The position numbers were made by a program, and so were the translations under genes. A DNA stretch of 64,000 bases, from contig NC_091134.1 in NCBI RefSeq assembly GCF_041381155.1, forward strand, positions 63,294,902 through 63,358,901, given 5' to 3'. Within the stretch, counting starts at the first letter, position 1; the number at the start of each line of letters is the position of its first letter. The DNA is from Argopecten irradians (Eukaryota > Mollusca > Bivalvia > Pectinida > Pectinidae). Under the pieces are notes generated by a model. The model saw only the letters and a program-made list of their open reading frames with translations, was not told the origin of the DNA and did not search any database. Below, piece after piece: positions 37,301 through 50,500 of the stretch.

Positions 37301-38627
37301 AAAAGGCGTCCAGAAATCCTGCATGACGACAACCGTGAATGACTGTTGGGAAATGTATATTCGCGCCAAACGGCAATCTGTGACGCCACGAAAACCTCAC
37401 AATATTAAATGTCGCTTATGTAGTCGCTTATGTGCTATTGGTGTATTGGTACTTGACTGACATTTGTTTTCTAGTGATACCGTCCGAATCTCAACTGATT
37501 TGATCATCTGACAGAAAACTTCAAAAGGGAGTAACAAAAGAAAATCTTAGTCATAGGATAAATATAATCTATCATTTGTTTCCCTTCGTATTAGATTTAT
37601 GATAAGAGTTTCGAGATTTTCATTTTTTGCTCGCCACAGGCTCGCAAAAAATGAAAAATTCTAAAGTCGTATCATAAATATGATATGAAGGAAAACGAAT
37701 GGCAGAACCTCTATATATATATTTGTTAATCGTACCGTATTCAAAAATAACTTTTTAATAATTTACATAGCTAATCAAAAAGCATTCAATTTGACCAGAA
37801 ACAATGCGTTATTATTTGTTGTTTGTTTTTAAACTCAAGAACAAGTTTTTAAAATTACATTGTATACTTTATTCTTTAAGCAGTCCTTGGCCATATAGGA
37901 TATGTGATTTTAAGACTGGATTTATACGGAAGCCTGTAAGTGCCAAATTAGAGCAAGATATGACAAAACTTACTGAGAGCTACTTTTGCGAATAAACACA
38001 ATACTTTTGTGGAAAAAAGTAATGCTTTTCTTGGTAATACTTCTTTATTTTTCATATCTTATTTGCCACAAATCACCTTCCTTAGTATTTACTTAGGTTT
38101 TGTTTTTATTCTTGGAGAAATGACCTTTGCATTGTCAGTGGGCAATTCCAACGAATCACTTGATGACCTATGAAATGAAGATTCGCGAGTCTCATGTTAG
38201 TCATAAGCATGTTTATACTGCCCGATATGGATGAGTCCTTGTTCAAGTGTTGCTGCGGTACTTTGTCCTCCCCTAATATGGGTAATGGTTGGTTCATGTC
38301 TGCAATCCTTTCCACTAAACTGTCGATGATTGTATCCTTATGAAGTATTGCCCGGTCCAGTAATTCAACCCGCCGCCTAAGTTTGCAGTCCAGTAATTCA
38401 ACCCGCCGCCTAAGTTCTGCCATTTCAGACTCCTGATTGGTAAGGACTGTTTCAAGTCGGTCAAACCTGGCACCCATTTCGGTCAGCAGTCGTTCCATTA
38501 CTCCGATCTTTTGGTAAACGGACTTTTCTAGCTCCAGCAATGGTTGCTTGTTTGGACTGATGTAGTTTGCATAAAGAGGATAAAAATAATTCATTACGCA
38601 CAGTATGAAAGCGAATTTTACGATCAT
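34303..38627 (-). CDS. Secreted coiled-coil C1q-domain protein, gene 2
   Basis: Exon 1 is 38168-38627, exon 2 is 34303-34727; the phase-1 join gives 294 residues and an exact stop. Exon 1: signal peptide MIVKFAFILCVMNYFYPLYA, then a coiled coil (residues about 35-110) with a 15-residue internal tandem repeat (ELRRRVELLD twice). Exon 2: C1q domain with RVAFHVEL, GIFTVPESGTYVFSW, DHIFIRM and FSGWKLE. The exon 1 donor (ATAG|GTCATC) is weak, so the exact join is less sure than in gene 1. The 3.4-kb intron hosts a Ty3/gypsy fragment and a 299-bp inverted-repeat block. Same role expected as gene 1. Upstream, a 92-bp unit is tandemly duplicated. Confidence 0.85.
35042..35340. repeat. 299-bp block with ~91-bp inverted ends
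   Basis: The first 91 bases (TGTTATGTATGACAC...) and the last 91 are reverse complements with practically no mismatch; the spacer is about 117 bp. The arms contain AAGGGAGATAACTCC. No target-site duplication is evident. It is either an LTR with extreme inverted ends or a MITE/foldback element next to the pol fragment. Confidence 0.85.
35042..36745 (-). mobile_element. Ty3/gypsy pol fragment with terminal block, in a C1q intron
   Basis: Fossil on the minus strand. Parts seen: RT (36716 down to about 35860, with FCTDFRKVN, MPFGMKNAPATFQRLL and YIDDV), RNase H (about 35800-35406, ending ILADALSRI), a polypurine run (AAGGAGGAGTG at about 35341-35352) and a 299-bp terminal block 35042-35340 starting TGTTATGTATGACAC. 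It is truncated at its 5' side and broken, by eye about two times. Its position after the purine tract suggests the terminal block is the 3' LTR. Confidence 0.8.
37610..37660. repeat. Hairpin TTTCATTTTTTGC / GCAAAAAATGAAA
   Basis: Arms of 14-15 bp around TCGCCACAGGCTC. Outer arms extend weakly (TTATGATA / TATCATAA). Confidence 0.7.
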
Positions 38628-38670
38628 GACTGCTGCATGTCCTGATGCTACTGAAAGTGTGATTGTCTTA

Positions 38671-38853
38671 TCTTCTTTGACACACGACCCGACCCCATAG
38701 ACAGATTAGAAAACATGACAGACAGTGTTCCTTCAACAGTATACATTTATAACACCGTCTATCTTCTTAGAAACACGACCCGATCCTATAGACAAATCCG
38801 GATAACATGACAATGTTCCTTCAACAGTATTCATTTAGAATACCGTCTATCTT
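38671..38853. repeat. 92-bp tandem duplication upstream of C1q gene 2
   Basis: Two copies starting TCTTCTTTGACACACGACCC at 38671 and TCTTCTTAGAAACACGACCC at about 38762, each ending in ACCGTCTATCTTCT. They lie 45-230 bases upstream of the start codon, so they may duplicate promoter elements. Confidence 0.75.
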
Positions 38854-38859
38854 CTGTTT

Positions 38860-41800
38860 GTTGTTTTAGTTGGGCATACATTAATTATTTTATTATATTT
38901 CCTTATAGTTATCTCTATTTCGTCTTACTTCCGCGTACTTACCAACTTTATACACCGATGGATATGTATGCAAATATACGACAACAGTTGGCAATAATAA
39001 AGTTTAATAGTCAGTATGTGATGAACTTAAAAGTGTTTTTTCGACCAGATAACAACTTGAAGCTTGGGAATCTAAACATATCTCGGTTTTTTTATCGTGT
39101 TCTATATTGTTGGCACCAATGAATTGATACCTTAGTCTTCATATCGTCTACTTTCTAGAATAACATTTTTGTTGACACCGTCATAACGGTTAGGAATTAT
39201 CGTAAAGGTTGAAATCCCGAGCTTGTCGGGCACACTTCGTACATGGGTAAATGACACATGTTTTATCTTTGACCTTGGGTATGTTTGGCAATACACTGGA
39301 AGATGATGTTGAGTAGCAACACAAATGGATAGTCGTTATATTTTATGGAAATTTTGAAGACAATCAATTCAAAGATCAATCACAACATGTTAATCATTTA
39401 CAAATGACCAATTTATAGTTTTGCCGTATAAAAAGCCATAAGCTTATACTTTTATTTATATACATATATTTATATGTATTCGATTAACAAATATTTTTGT
39501 ACACATCCATACAATGCACACTACACAGGCTACATCACGGTTACTTCCAGCGACATCTGAGTGGTATCATTTTTTATCTATGCTTAGTCCCTTTAACTTT
39601 TACATATCTTAATAAATTCAAACATATTTAAACAAAACTAAACGAAGATATTTGATGTTTATTATGTAGAACTGTCACCTCTCTTGTCAAAAACACCACG
39701 GTGCATCGTAGAACACAGATAATATAATATATCATGCATCGAACTGGAAATTAAGTCTGGACCCTGTAATGTAAAACCACACTGTGATTATGTGAAGGTT
39801 CGAATTATTCAGCCTGGACGTGTATTTATTTAGTACAGATTAATTACACTTAGAGCTCAAACAAGTGTCAAATAGGTAAGTCTAATACCTTAAATGGGTA
39901 ATCATCCAACATGCAGCCAAGTTAATACCGCATAACATGGCAAACGTCCTATGGGAACTCCCAGAAATGTCTCATGTACAGTCTATCCACTTCTAAGTAT
40001 TAGTCCATGCATTAACAAGGGTACAGTGTTTGATCTGTCTTAGAAAGGTACAGATGTCTCAAGTATGAGTCTCCAGGATCTATTTGAAGTGCCAACCCAT
40101 AGGCCTCGATATGTCGAGTACTCAACGACGTAAGTTACAAACGTTTTTATTGTCACAATTTGAGAAAAGAACATAATTTATATAGGCTCATCTGTAATTT
40201 AATTCATTTGCCTATATCATCTTAAAAGCAATAAGATAAAAAGCTGAAATGGAAATGACATTTTAAGAAGTCGGGGTTTCAACAAATTATTGTGGAGGAA
40301 TGGAAACACAAAACATAAAGCATAAGTGTGGGAATTGTCGATAAATAGATGATTGAAATAATGGTAACGTTCTTAAACCCGTAATCATATCCAAATATTG
40401 ACACGTGCTTTTGAGGACATAATTGTTCTAAATGTTCGAAAATTGAACATATTTTTTAATGCACTTTTATCCATACATGTATTTAAGATCATGCGAACTA
40501 ACTATTCAACAATGATAATTCTCTTAATAATCCAAGAACATACTTTGAAATTAGTTGCAAATAGACAAATTGTTCACAATACCCTAAAAGTACCGTAATT
40601 ATAACAATTGAAATCATACCTGACATTTTAAGTAATAATATTTAAATAATTAAATTACAGAAATAAATTTAAATGTTGGTTAAGAGAAATTGGATGGAAT
40701 GACGTACTTTAGGCTTAAATAAACTTTGAAAACAAAAGCATTTAAATAATGTAGTATGTTGCTAAACTTTATAAGAAATAATCTTTAAATAACCACTTTT
40801 ATCAATGATAAAGCATTATTTGTCAACTTAAATGAGAAATTTGGAGAAAGCATTAACCGTGGACATACACTTATATAATGTAGCACGTATTGTCTATTTT
40901 TAAAAGACATACGGTTGGCAAATGTTGTCAACTGCGTGTAATTTGGAATACGCTAAACGCTAAATAATGTACAAAATAATAAACAATTGACATATGTTGA
41001 TAGATGATGAAACAGAATATCGGCAAAGATAAAATTAAAAAAGAATACATTTATTTTGAAAAATATAATAAAGATATTGATAAAAATAAAAATAAATTTC
41101 TTTATATTTCTGAAACATTCAAAGTAAATATCTTAATTATGGTAAAATATAGTGAGAAAAAATTATTTGTACGACAAAAACATAATGTGATTGCCAAGAA
41201 AAGCATTTTGCATTGCGTATATTGTAGATGATACATGGGATCATAGCTTTTAAAAATCCAATTACTACTATTTGACGGCTAAATAGCTGGAATAGGCGGA
41301 CAGTTACATTGTCATGCAGGGAGACCTGTTTACAATTAACATCTAAAACGGTATCGTGATATCCATTCACAATGTCGAATAACATCAAATGCACATCTGA
41401 ACTAATTGTTTTATTAATAAGATTTATTAAACTTGAACAACGTGGTATTATATTCATGAGTCGTTCAGCATTTAGTAATATCGATCGTAACATACTGCAC
41501 AGAATAAAAGAGAAGTTTAAATTACCTCTCTAACACAATCATGAGCCGAGGTACACAGCTTGATCTCGGATTTGTACGATGATCCGGATTATCGGGCAAT
41601 ACATACTTGACCAAGAGAAACTTTAATATCTTGTGGATGGATTAACGAAGTAACATGGTTAGAACACGGTAACATATTTTAGTTGGACAGGAAAGGATTT
41701 GTTTTTGGAAACAAAATGGCGTTTATTCTGATGTAGAATAATAATGAATGTCTTGTTGATCGGTCGGTAAGTAAGTGTTTAAATGTTTATGTAGTTTTTG

Positions 41801-42200
41801 TAAATCACAAAGTTTGAAGTACGGCTCGGTTTTATATTTATGTAGTTTTGATATACTTAATATTTAGTGAAAATACCAACAAGTCTGAAGTATGACTCGT
41901 TTTTTTCAACATAAAACAAATAACTGTAAAACATATTGTGAAATGGCACATGTGTATAATACTTAACAGAACCGCGCGCATGAATTTTAGCTTTTAATGA
42001 TATATATTAGTATGTTCTCAAAATCATGTTTTAATCCAGCACCCTGCCACTTTTCAAAATAAAACATCATCTACGCAACTGTGAGAATACATTACTATCT
42101 AGTACAAAGGCATTACAAAAACTATCCGATTTTTAAGGTCTTTGTTAACCATTTGTTCCTAATGACAACATCATTTAATAGTTTACGTGATTGTTTCCCT
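38860..42200. other. AT-rich intergenic stretch
   Basis: No exon, transposon or array is recognised. Small frames, for example at 41004-41231, are Lys/Ile/Asn-rich and look like AT-bias artefacts. Confidence 0.4.
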
Positions 42201-42212
42201 AGACAAAACGAT

Positions 42213-45200
42213 ATGGATACGGAGGAAATGGAAGAGGACAATGATATCCTTCCGGACTTACCCGAAGGAGCACTTCGTGGGGCCGGGAGAAGAAGATCAT
42301 CGGTAGGTAGTTTACTGAACTATAGTAATAAGTAAAACGATCTGTTTGAAATCAACTTGAGATGAAACGTTCTGTATGAAAATCAGTTTTAAAAAGACTA
42401 AGAAGAAAGTAAAATCTTTCGAGAGAAACTACAGCATCAGTAGTACAGGAAATGTGTAAAACAATCACCAAACACTGCCACACAAAACAATCACCAACAA
42501 CTGCCACACAAAACAATCACCAAGCACTGCCACACAAAACACTCATCAAACACTGCCACACAAAACAATCCTCAAAACCTGCCACACAAAACAATCACCA
42601 AGCACTGCCACACAAAACACTCACCAAACACTACCACACAAACCAACACCAAACACTACCACACAAAACAATCACCAAAAACTGTCACACAAAACAATCA
42701 CTAAACACTGTCACACAAAACAATCACCAAGACCTGCTACACAAAACAATCACTAAAAACTGCCACACAAAACAATCACCAAACACTACCACACAAACCA
42801 ACACCAAACACTACCAAACAAAATAATCACCAAAAACTGCCACACAAAACAATCATAAAACACTGTCACACAAAGTAATCACCAAACACTACCACACAAA
42901 ACAATCACCAAACACTGTCACACAAAACAATCACCAAGACCTGCAACACAAAACAATCACCAAAAATTGCCACACAAAACAATCATAAAACACTGTCACA
43001 AAAAACAATCATCAAACACTGTCACACAAAACAATCACCAAACACTACCACACAAAACAATCACCAAACACCGCCACACAAAACAATCACCAAACACTAC
43101 CACACAAAACAATCACAAAACACTACCAAACAAAATAATCACCAAAAACTGACACACAAAACAATCATCAAACACTACCTCACAAACCAACACCAAACAC
43201 TACCACTCAAAACAATCACCAAACACTGTCACACAAAACAATCACCAAACACTGTCACACAAAACAATCACCAATACCTGCAACACAAAACAATCACCAA
43301 AAACTGCCACACAAAACAATCATAAAACACTGTCACAAAAACAATCATCAAACACTGTCACACAAAACAATCACCAAACACTACCACACAAAACAATCAC
43401 CAAACACCGCCACACAAAACAATCACCAAAAACTGCCACACAAAACAATCATAAAACACTGTCACAAAAAAACAATCACCACAAACACCGCCACACAAAA
43501 CAATCACCAAACACTGCCACACAAAACAATCACTAAAATCTACCACACAAAAACAATCACCAAACACTGTCACACAAAACAGTCACCAAAAACTGCCACA
43601 CAAAACAATCATCAAACACTATCACACAAAACAATCACCAAACACAGCCACACAAAACAATCATCAAACACTGTCACACAAAACAATCATCAAACACTAT
43701 CACACAAAACAATCATCAAAAAAATGCCACACAAAACAATCACCAAAAACTACCACACAAAACAATCACCAAACACAGCCACACAAAACAATCACCAAAC
43801 ACAGCCACACAAAACAATCACCAAACACTGCCACACAAAACAATCATCAAACACTGTCACACAAAACAATCATCAAACACTGTCACACAAAACAATTACC
43901 AAACACAGCCACACAAAACAATCATCAAAATCTACCACACAAAACAATCACCAATACTGCCACACAAAACAATCACCAAACACTGCCACACAACAATCAT
44001 CAAAACTTGCCACACCCGACATACATTTACCTCGCTGGAAATCTACCACCAATGAATATAAACAAGAGCCATTTGAAACCTGTCAGATAATACATTAATA
44101 GATTTCTTTTATGTCTAGTGGTATATTGATATGCAGTAATTAAAGTAAATAAATGTCATCTCTATTGTACCGAGGTTTTCCAATTACAGTAAGGGATGCA
44201 TATATCGAAATCATTTTACATTCATAAATATGTTCCTCCAGCTCCATGTTGAGGATGAGTACCTTGAGGGAGGTCGGAGGCTCTCCATAGAAGGATACTT
44301 AAAGGGCAGGAGGCGATCTTCCATTCGTAGAGGAAGTAATAGTCTAGATCTAACACAATTCCAGAAGAAACACACTCAGAAAAAACATCCTTTTGAGATC
44401 TACTCCTCCGAACCATTGTGGGAACAAGTGGATGATGAACCAGATATACCAGAAAGATGGAAGGGGAACCTTATCGATAAAGGGTAAGTGTCTGGTTATT
44501 GTGTGAGACACTCGAGAACTTCTGTCAATGAGAGACAATATTTTTCTATATGAGGCATCGCTATGGTGTTTTTGATTCCGTATTTAGGGGGATAAGGATT
44601 ATTCTGGATATAGTTTCCGGCCATTGTCAATTCATTTAACTTTGAGCGCATGTTGAAACCAAATACAAACGAATCAATTTAATTGTTATTTGTATATCTG
44701 ATGTTTATCAGTGATTTATGTGTTCAAAAAAATCAATTAATGAGTTTTACAAGTTTTATCATCTGTATCATTTCTGCAGGTCTCTGTATTCATTAAAGAA
44801 AGAAAATATTGCTGGTAGAGATTTACCATTTCTGGTGAAACCACCAAGAAAGAATGACGACGAGATCGTCCTAAACAACACGGAACAAAAGCGAGAGAGG
44901 GACTATATTTCTCGGAGTCATCTGACAGATAACAGCCAGACTAAATTCAATCGTGCAGTAATCCAGCACTTTTACAAGGCTCCAGCTCCACGTGCTCATC
45001 CGGGTTATGGTATGCCAAGACCGGAAACGACCGAAAATAGTCCGTTTCGACTTTTAATGAAGGACTTGGAACGAGATCCGAGTGTTGTTGCTATAAATAA
45101 CTATCCGTCCTTAACAGTTCCTCCTTCTTGTTCTAAATCACCAGGCTTTTGTGAAATCCTTGGACCAAGTGCATGTGCATTGTGTATAGAAGGATCGAAT

Positions 45201-45518
45201 AGATTTATTGGTGATGAACTTCAGAAAATTATCTTTCCGGAAATAGAAATGACTTCTGCTAAGTTGGTACAACCAAAACTCGCCAAAATCATGCGTGAAG
45301 GTCATCTGAATAATTTAAGGAAACTTAAATTACGTGAGATTCCTTTCCCAAAATTCATGCTACCATTGAAAAGACAGGAGAGCAATCTTCTCGGAAAGAA
45401 AATGTCTGCCTTAAGACGAGAACGGTCTAAGCTGAGTTCTGGGCCTTCCAAACACAGCTCCTATAGTGTTTCCTCCCGAACCACCCATCTTACAGCGGTT
45501 CACGAAGATAATTCTTAA
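42213..45518 (+). CDS. Unrecognised basic protein, three coding exons
   Basis: Exons 42213-42302, 44242-44483 and 44780-45518 join in phases 0 and 2 (donors TCATCG|GTAGGT and AAAGG|GTAAGT; acceptors TTCCTCCAG and TTTCTGCAG) to give 356 residues. Exon 1 is acidic (MDTEEMEEDNDILPDLPEG) and ends in RRRSS; exon 2 repeats the basic motif GRRLSI and GRRRSSIRRGS, which look like kinase sites of the RRxS type; exon 3 has PGYGMPRPETTENSPFRLL, a Cys cluster (CSKSPGFCEILGPSACALC) and a basic Ser-rich tail. No signal peptide or membrane segment. An acceptor-like TTCCCTAG ends at 42202, so exon 1 could be preceded by another exon. I do not recognise the family; conserved-looking exon borders and codon use argue it is a real gene. 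The first intron is mostly minisatellite. It converges with the DED-protease gene. Confidence 0.75.
42452..44020. repeat. 26-bp minisatellite in an intron, about 60 copies
   Basis: Unit CACTGCCACACAAAACAATC followed by ACCAAA, with variants (CTACC, CTGTC, CAGCC for CTGCC). It fills about four fifths of intron 1 of the gene at 42213-45518. Frames across it (TKQSPNTATQNNHQ) are artefacts. Confidence 0.95.
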
Positions 45519-47511
45519 ACAACTCTATTTGTGACAATAACGACTGTAACTGTCGTGAAAACCATTACTTATTATTTCGGCAGGCACCAACATAGGTTCC
45601 AACATCGATAATTATCCCACAGCAACAACAGAAAGTGTTATATCAATAGGTTATATTAAGGATATTTTGACGTATATGTTGAATTGTCACAGGGCTCCAG
45701 ATTGAGACAATAGTGCTTTGAAAATATTACTGACAGAATTGATAATATCGGAAAAATACCGGCCAGTACTGAAGAAAACAGACAGATGTTTGAAAAGAAT
45801 CGTTTGAAATGGCGACTACTACACTATTGCATTGGTATATGTATTTGTTACCTGAAATATTAAATTATTAGATTAATTGTCCAAATATATCCATGTTAGG
45901 AAATAACGAGTTTAAATTACTATTGTTACATTACAATGATCCCAAGCTGATACTTCAAGGTGGTGTGCTCGGGTTATCGATCTTCTTACAATCAACATAC
46001 ATGCACGTATCAAATGATTCAATTAAACCAGATTCTTCAATTAATTAAACATAAAAGACCTTTGAGCGATGAAATCGGATGTGCAATTCGAATCCTCCCA
46101 TTCAGACCTGCATATTACTATTTGCAATAATAAGTTGGCACCTGAATAACACCTGTTCTTATGGAAATGACATTAATGGTTCAGAATCCAAAGATAAGCT
46201 ATAGACATTACGAAGACGTCCTCCTCAAATTTAACCATAAAACTTAAATTTATACTGCATAGTATTACATACATCAGCGTAGAATACGAATATGTGTTAT
46301 CTATGCACTATCCCAAAGGGATGGAAACGAAACCGAATGTTGGATGAAGCAATTGTATATTTTTTAATACACATCAATGTAAAAAAAACTTCCTGACAAT
46401 ATATCACAGATGTTCAGAAACACAAAAAATATCACTGTAATTACTCAAAGATGGCACTATTAGTGTCTGATGCCTTGAGATTGTTTATTTATGATAATGA
46501 AGATGCAATGCCATTGTAACAGTCAAATGACATGTCGGCTTTTATCGACCTACAGACTTGTTTTGTATAAAAATAAAATTAATGGAAATACGTATCAATG
46601 ACATTCCAAAGTGGATGTTTGAAGTTATACATGGACATATTACCTTCAAAAACGTTTGTGTAAGATATCACATACGCTGTAACAAAGGGTTTACATTTTT
46701 AGTAACCTTAGTAAATACTAATGCTTCCATAGATACGCTGTTAGTATAAAGCTAAGCTCTCTTTACTACCTTCATCAATCTCGTTTTTACTTTTCATTTT
46801 ATTTGCTTTGTTTTTGTTTTTTGTTTATGTTTTTTTTGTTTCCACACAGAAAGACAAAAGACTGCTGTAGTCAATAGATTCAATAATTCAGAAATTTCAT
46901 ATATGTATACCGAGTTGAATTTGATTCAATTCAAAACAAAACAAAAACAATGACGTGCAATATACAATCATCTCTAATGATATCACAATACATACTGTTG
47001 GTGGGATAATGAAGTCCATTTGGTTTGTCATAACCTGATTGCCATTGTAGTAATCAAAGTTCATCTAATACAAATATACTCGCACGAAATCAAGACATGC
47101 AAGAAAACTAATAATTCACCTTCATGTAAATATGTATCAAGATAATAATATGGGATAAAGAAGTAATTCCAATGACACGGGATCCCATCAAACGTAAGTA
47201 TAGATGATACGAATTACTTCAAATGGTAAATATGGGATAAAGAAGTAATTCCAACCGTGTGGAAAAAAAACACATGTAAAATTTTCGAGGCGATCTGCCC
47301 CTTTATCAAGACACACAAAACGAACACAATTTCATAATATGATATGAACAGTAAACAGTATTACTGTTTTTATTATTTTATGTAATCGTATTCGTTGTGC
47401 GTGTCTATACCAAGGACGTTTCATTCTCGTGGGCATTTCCATTCATATGGCATTGCCTACCAGTATCCTTTTGTATTAAGTCAATCTTTTGTTGTTGCAT
47501 TGTGTGTAGAT
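45519..47511. other. Intergenic stretch between convergent genes
   Basis: No exon recognised. A 30-bp direct repeat (AATATGGGATAAAGAAGTAATTCCAA) occurs at about 47146 and 47227 with a partial inverted copy (GAATTACTTC) between. Confidence 0.4.
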
Positions 47512-50500
47512 TTAATCTTCTAAGACCTCTGGACAACAATCGATCAGAAGCCTTGTTATAACCGGCATGGCTACACCTGCCTCAAACAGGTACTGTGGCG
47601 GAGGGAAATTCTTATCCTTGTAGCAGAACTCTGGATAGCCTCTTAAGTACATCATTTGTACAACGCATCTGTCATCAATGATCGCAACAGCAGGAGATCC
47701 TGAGGATCTGCGTTCGAACTCCTTGGATGTGTGGAGAAACATCTTGCCAGTGACTGTGCAATTCATTCCATCGCCATAACGACATACAGCGTAATCACCG
47801 TGAACCGAACGGTTTCTGTGATCCTCCCACCACTTAATAGCTTTCGTGACATCCGATCTTAGTCCTTGATCGTCAACATAAACGCTACATTTGATGTCAG
47901 AGCGTAGGTCAACCTCTGTCTGCCCTTTCGGATACCCAATTAGATGTACGATATCTCTAACACTATCCTTCTCTAGCTGAAGCGGAGGCGGGGGAATGCT
48001 CTCTCCTGTCTGCATCTTCAGAACAATGACGTCATGGTCAACATCAGCAAACGGAATGTCGTATTCGAAACGGAATTCTCCGGCAGTTGTTTTACCATCT
48101 CTAATTCCAAACATTACCTTGGTAGCTTGCCTAAACAACTTATCGAACACTGCAATCGTAAAATAAATCACTCTCAGTAAAGACTAAAATCATATATACT
48201 GTTTTGTTTCCGACGAGACGTTTCTTGTGCTTGGAAATAAGACTATACAGTAAAACACGCTTACAACAAATTCATGATCATAACGTAGTTATTGTCATTC
48301 ACCGTTGAGGTTCTTATAAGATGTCTGTAATAAATGTTTAATGAATTATGCATATAACGAAATAATTTTGTTGATCCTCAGTGATTCGTTTCAGCCGTGT
48401 TTTACTGTATATATTTTAGGAAGAATAATACACTTTGAAAGAAAATGAACTTTTGTATTACATAAGCTTTATATCAGTTTTGACATAAAATATTATCAAC
48501 ATCACATTATTTCAAAACATTTTATTGTTTGTTTCAGTTTTACGGCCAATCGACAACCAAGGTCATTCAGGGTCAAACCACAAGTCAGACACCAATATTG
48601 TGATATAAAAATGACTGTATATAAAAGATCAGGATAAGACAAAGGCAAGCAAGAACCAAAACACAAATTGTAAATGTTGATTTAATAAAAAAAAAAGGAG
48701 TTGCGTGGGATAAAATAATTTTAGCTAAAACACATGCACAGTGTTGATGAAACGATGAGTTGATAAGATGATGCATGTAAAAGTAAAATGACATCGATAC
48801 CGTTATCTGAATGGCACTTAACTAGAAAGATACTTAATCATATTCCATACCTTCTATCTGTACTTCGTGATCTTTAAGAAATTCGAACAACTGTCCAAAT
48901 GGTAACGGTTGCTTCCTGGGATTTAAATATCCAGACTGGAACCCAAACAGGTCTTGGAGTTTCTTTTTAACAGATTCTTTCTTATCACTTTGTTCTGCCT
49001 TTTTTAATATCCGCTCCCAGACGATTTCTTCAAAATAAAAAATACAAATCATGACTTTATTCTACAACTAATCGGCAAATTGCACATGAACAATATTGGT
49101 TACGTATAACTATGTGTCATGTCGTGTTTTAGGGAGAGGACGTGTATAAGATATGTTGTCTGTCGTCTAATTCTTATTGTCTTTAATATTTGACAATAAA
49201 ATATTCTGAAATGAAATCTTAAAACAAAACTTGACAGTTGTTGTTGTTGAAAGTAACGTTTTCTAAAGAAATAGTTACGCTAAATGCAACAGTATTGATC
49301 CCAATTTTTAGCCTAGGTTGACAAATCAGCTCGTTGAATCGACTTGTTTTCCGGTAGATTTATTGATTTGTCAACAAATAAATGTGATATAATCACCGTA
49401 TCCATCCTATAGCAGGTCGAAATTAATATTAATTTAATTTATGTTATAGGCAACACATCTGTTTTGATATATATACGTTTAATTGCCATTTTGAACGTTC
49501 ATCCCATTACCTGTGTCCTTTACTATGATACATATCCGACGGGTTTCTGAAATTGGTGTTCAAATACTGAGAAAGCAGTGATTTTGTTGACGCCGTGGCT
49601 AGCCATGTAACACAGCCTCAGGCGACACGAGTGTTGTAAGGTTAGTAGAAGTTTCTTACTTACTTATTATCTCCTTAAAAACATGATATGCAGTCATGAG
49701 ATAGTTTTTTCCAACACGAAACCCTGTGGTCGATTCCAATAAGCAGCCGTCTTTCTTTAAAGTGATGAGTCCAATAGACTTCCTCAAACCAGGTATACCC
49801 ATCGCCTCTATGGTGGAATGTGATAGTGTCGCGTTCTCACTCTTATGGAAGTTACCTGCAGTACCTGGTAAACGTTAGAACATGGCAAGTTTGAATTGTG
49901 ACTAACAAAGGATATCAATCATACTGAGAACAATCGTTTTAGCATTTGATAATATTTTCCATGCTTTATATGCTTCTATTTATTAGCTGAATATTGAAAG
50001 ATGGATGAAAACGTGATAAACGTTACACAAAATCACGCTGACTTACCTCCATCTGTTTCTTTTACAGGAACAACTTCACGGACAAGCTGGGTATGGCCTG
50101 GAAAGGAATTTCGAGTATAATGACATGTCATGTACATACATTTAACACCAACAGCATTACATTTCAATTTTATTATTTACATGGCAGCGTGAGAACGATG
50201 ATGTTCTAGTAAATCATGAAAACAACATTCCGAACATCTACTCCTTTGAGATAGCCTATAAATCTTTTGAGTCGGTACAACATCATTCGCTCTTAATTGC
50301 ATGCACTTATATTGAATGGATGTTCCTTTGAAAGTGTCTGTTTCCTGGTCACTCAGATGTTTGAATAATTTGTGCATTGTCTCTTCAAACGCGTTAGCGT
50401 CTTACTAACCTTTACAACAACACAAAATATCAAGTTTTTCCGCCACCACGTGCAGACAGGGAGATACTTAGAGATAGAGACTGAGGGACACATACTTTTT

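Noticed and set aside
42452-44020. CRISPR array
   Set aside because: The 26-bp repeats are head to tail without spacers, and the genome is eukaryotic.
42452-44098. Open frames of TKQSPNTATQNNHQ type
   Set aside because: Translations of the 26-bp minisatellite inside an intron; no splice sites bound them.
50177-50377. Minus-strand 66-codon ORF ending RSRCSECCFHDLLEHHRSH in intron 2 of the DED-protease gene
   Set aside because: No DED or protease similarity and no acceptor and donor pair in the right phase. It may be a transposon scrap.
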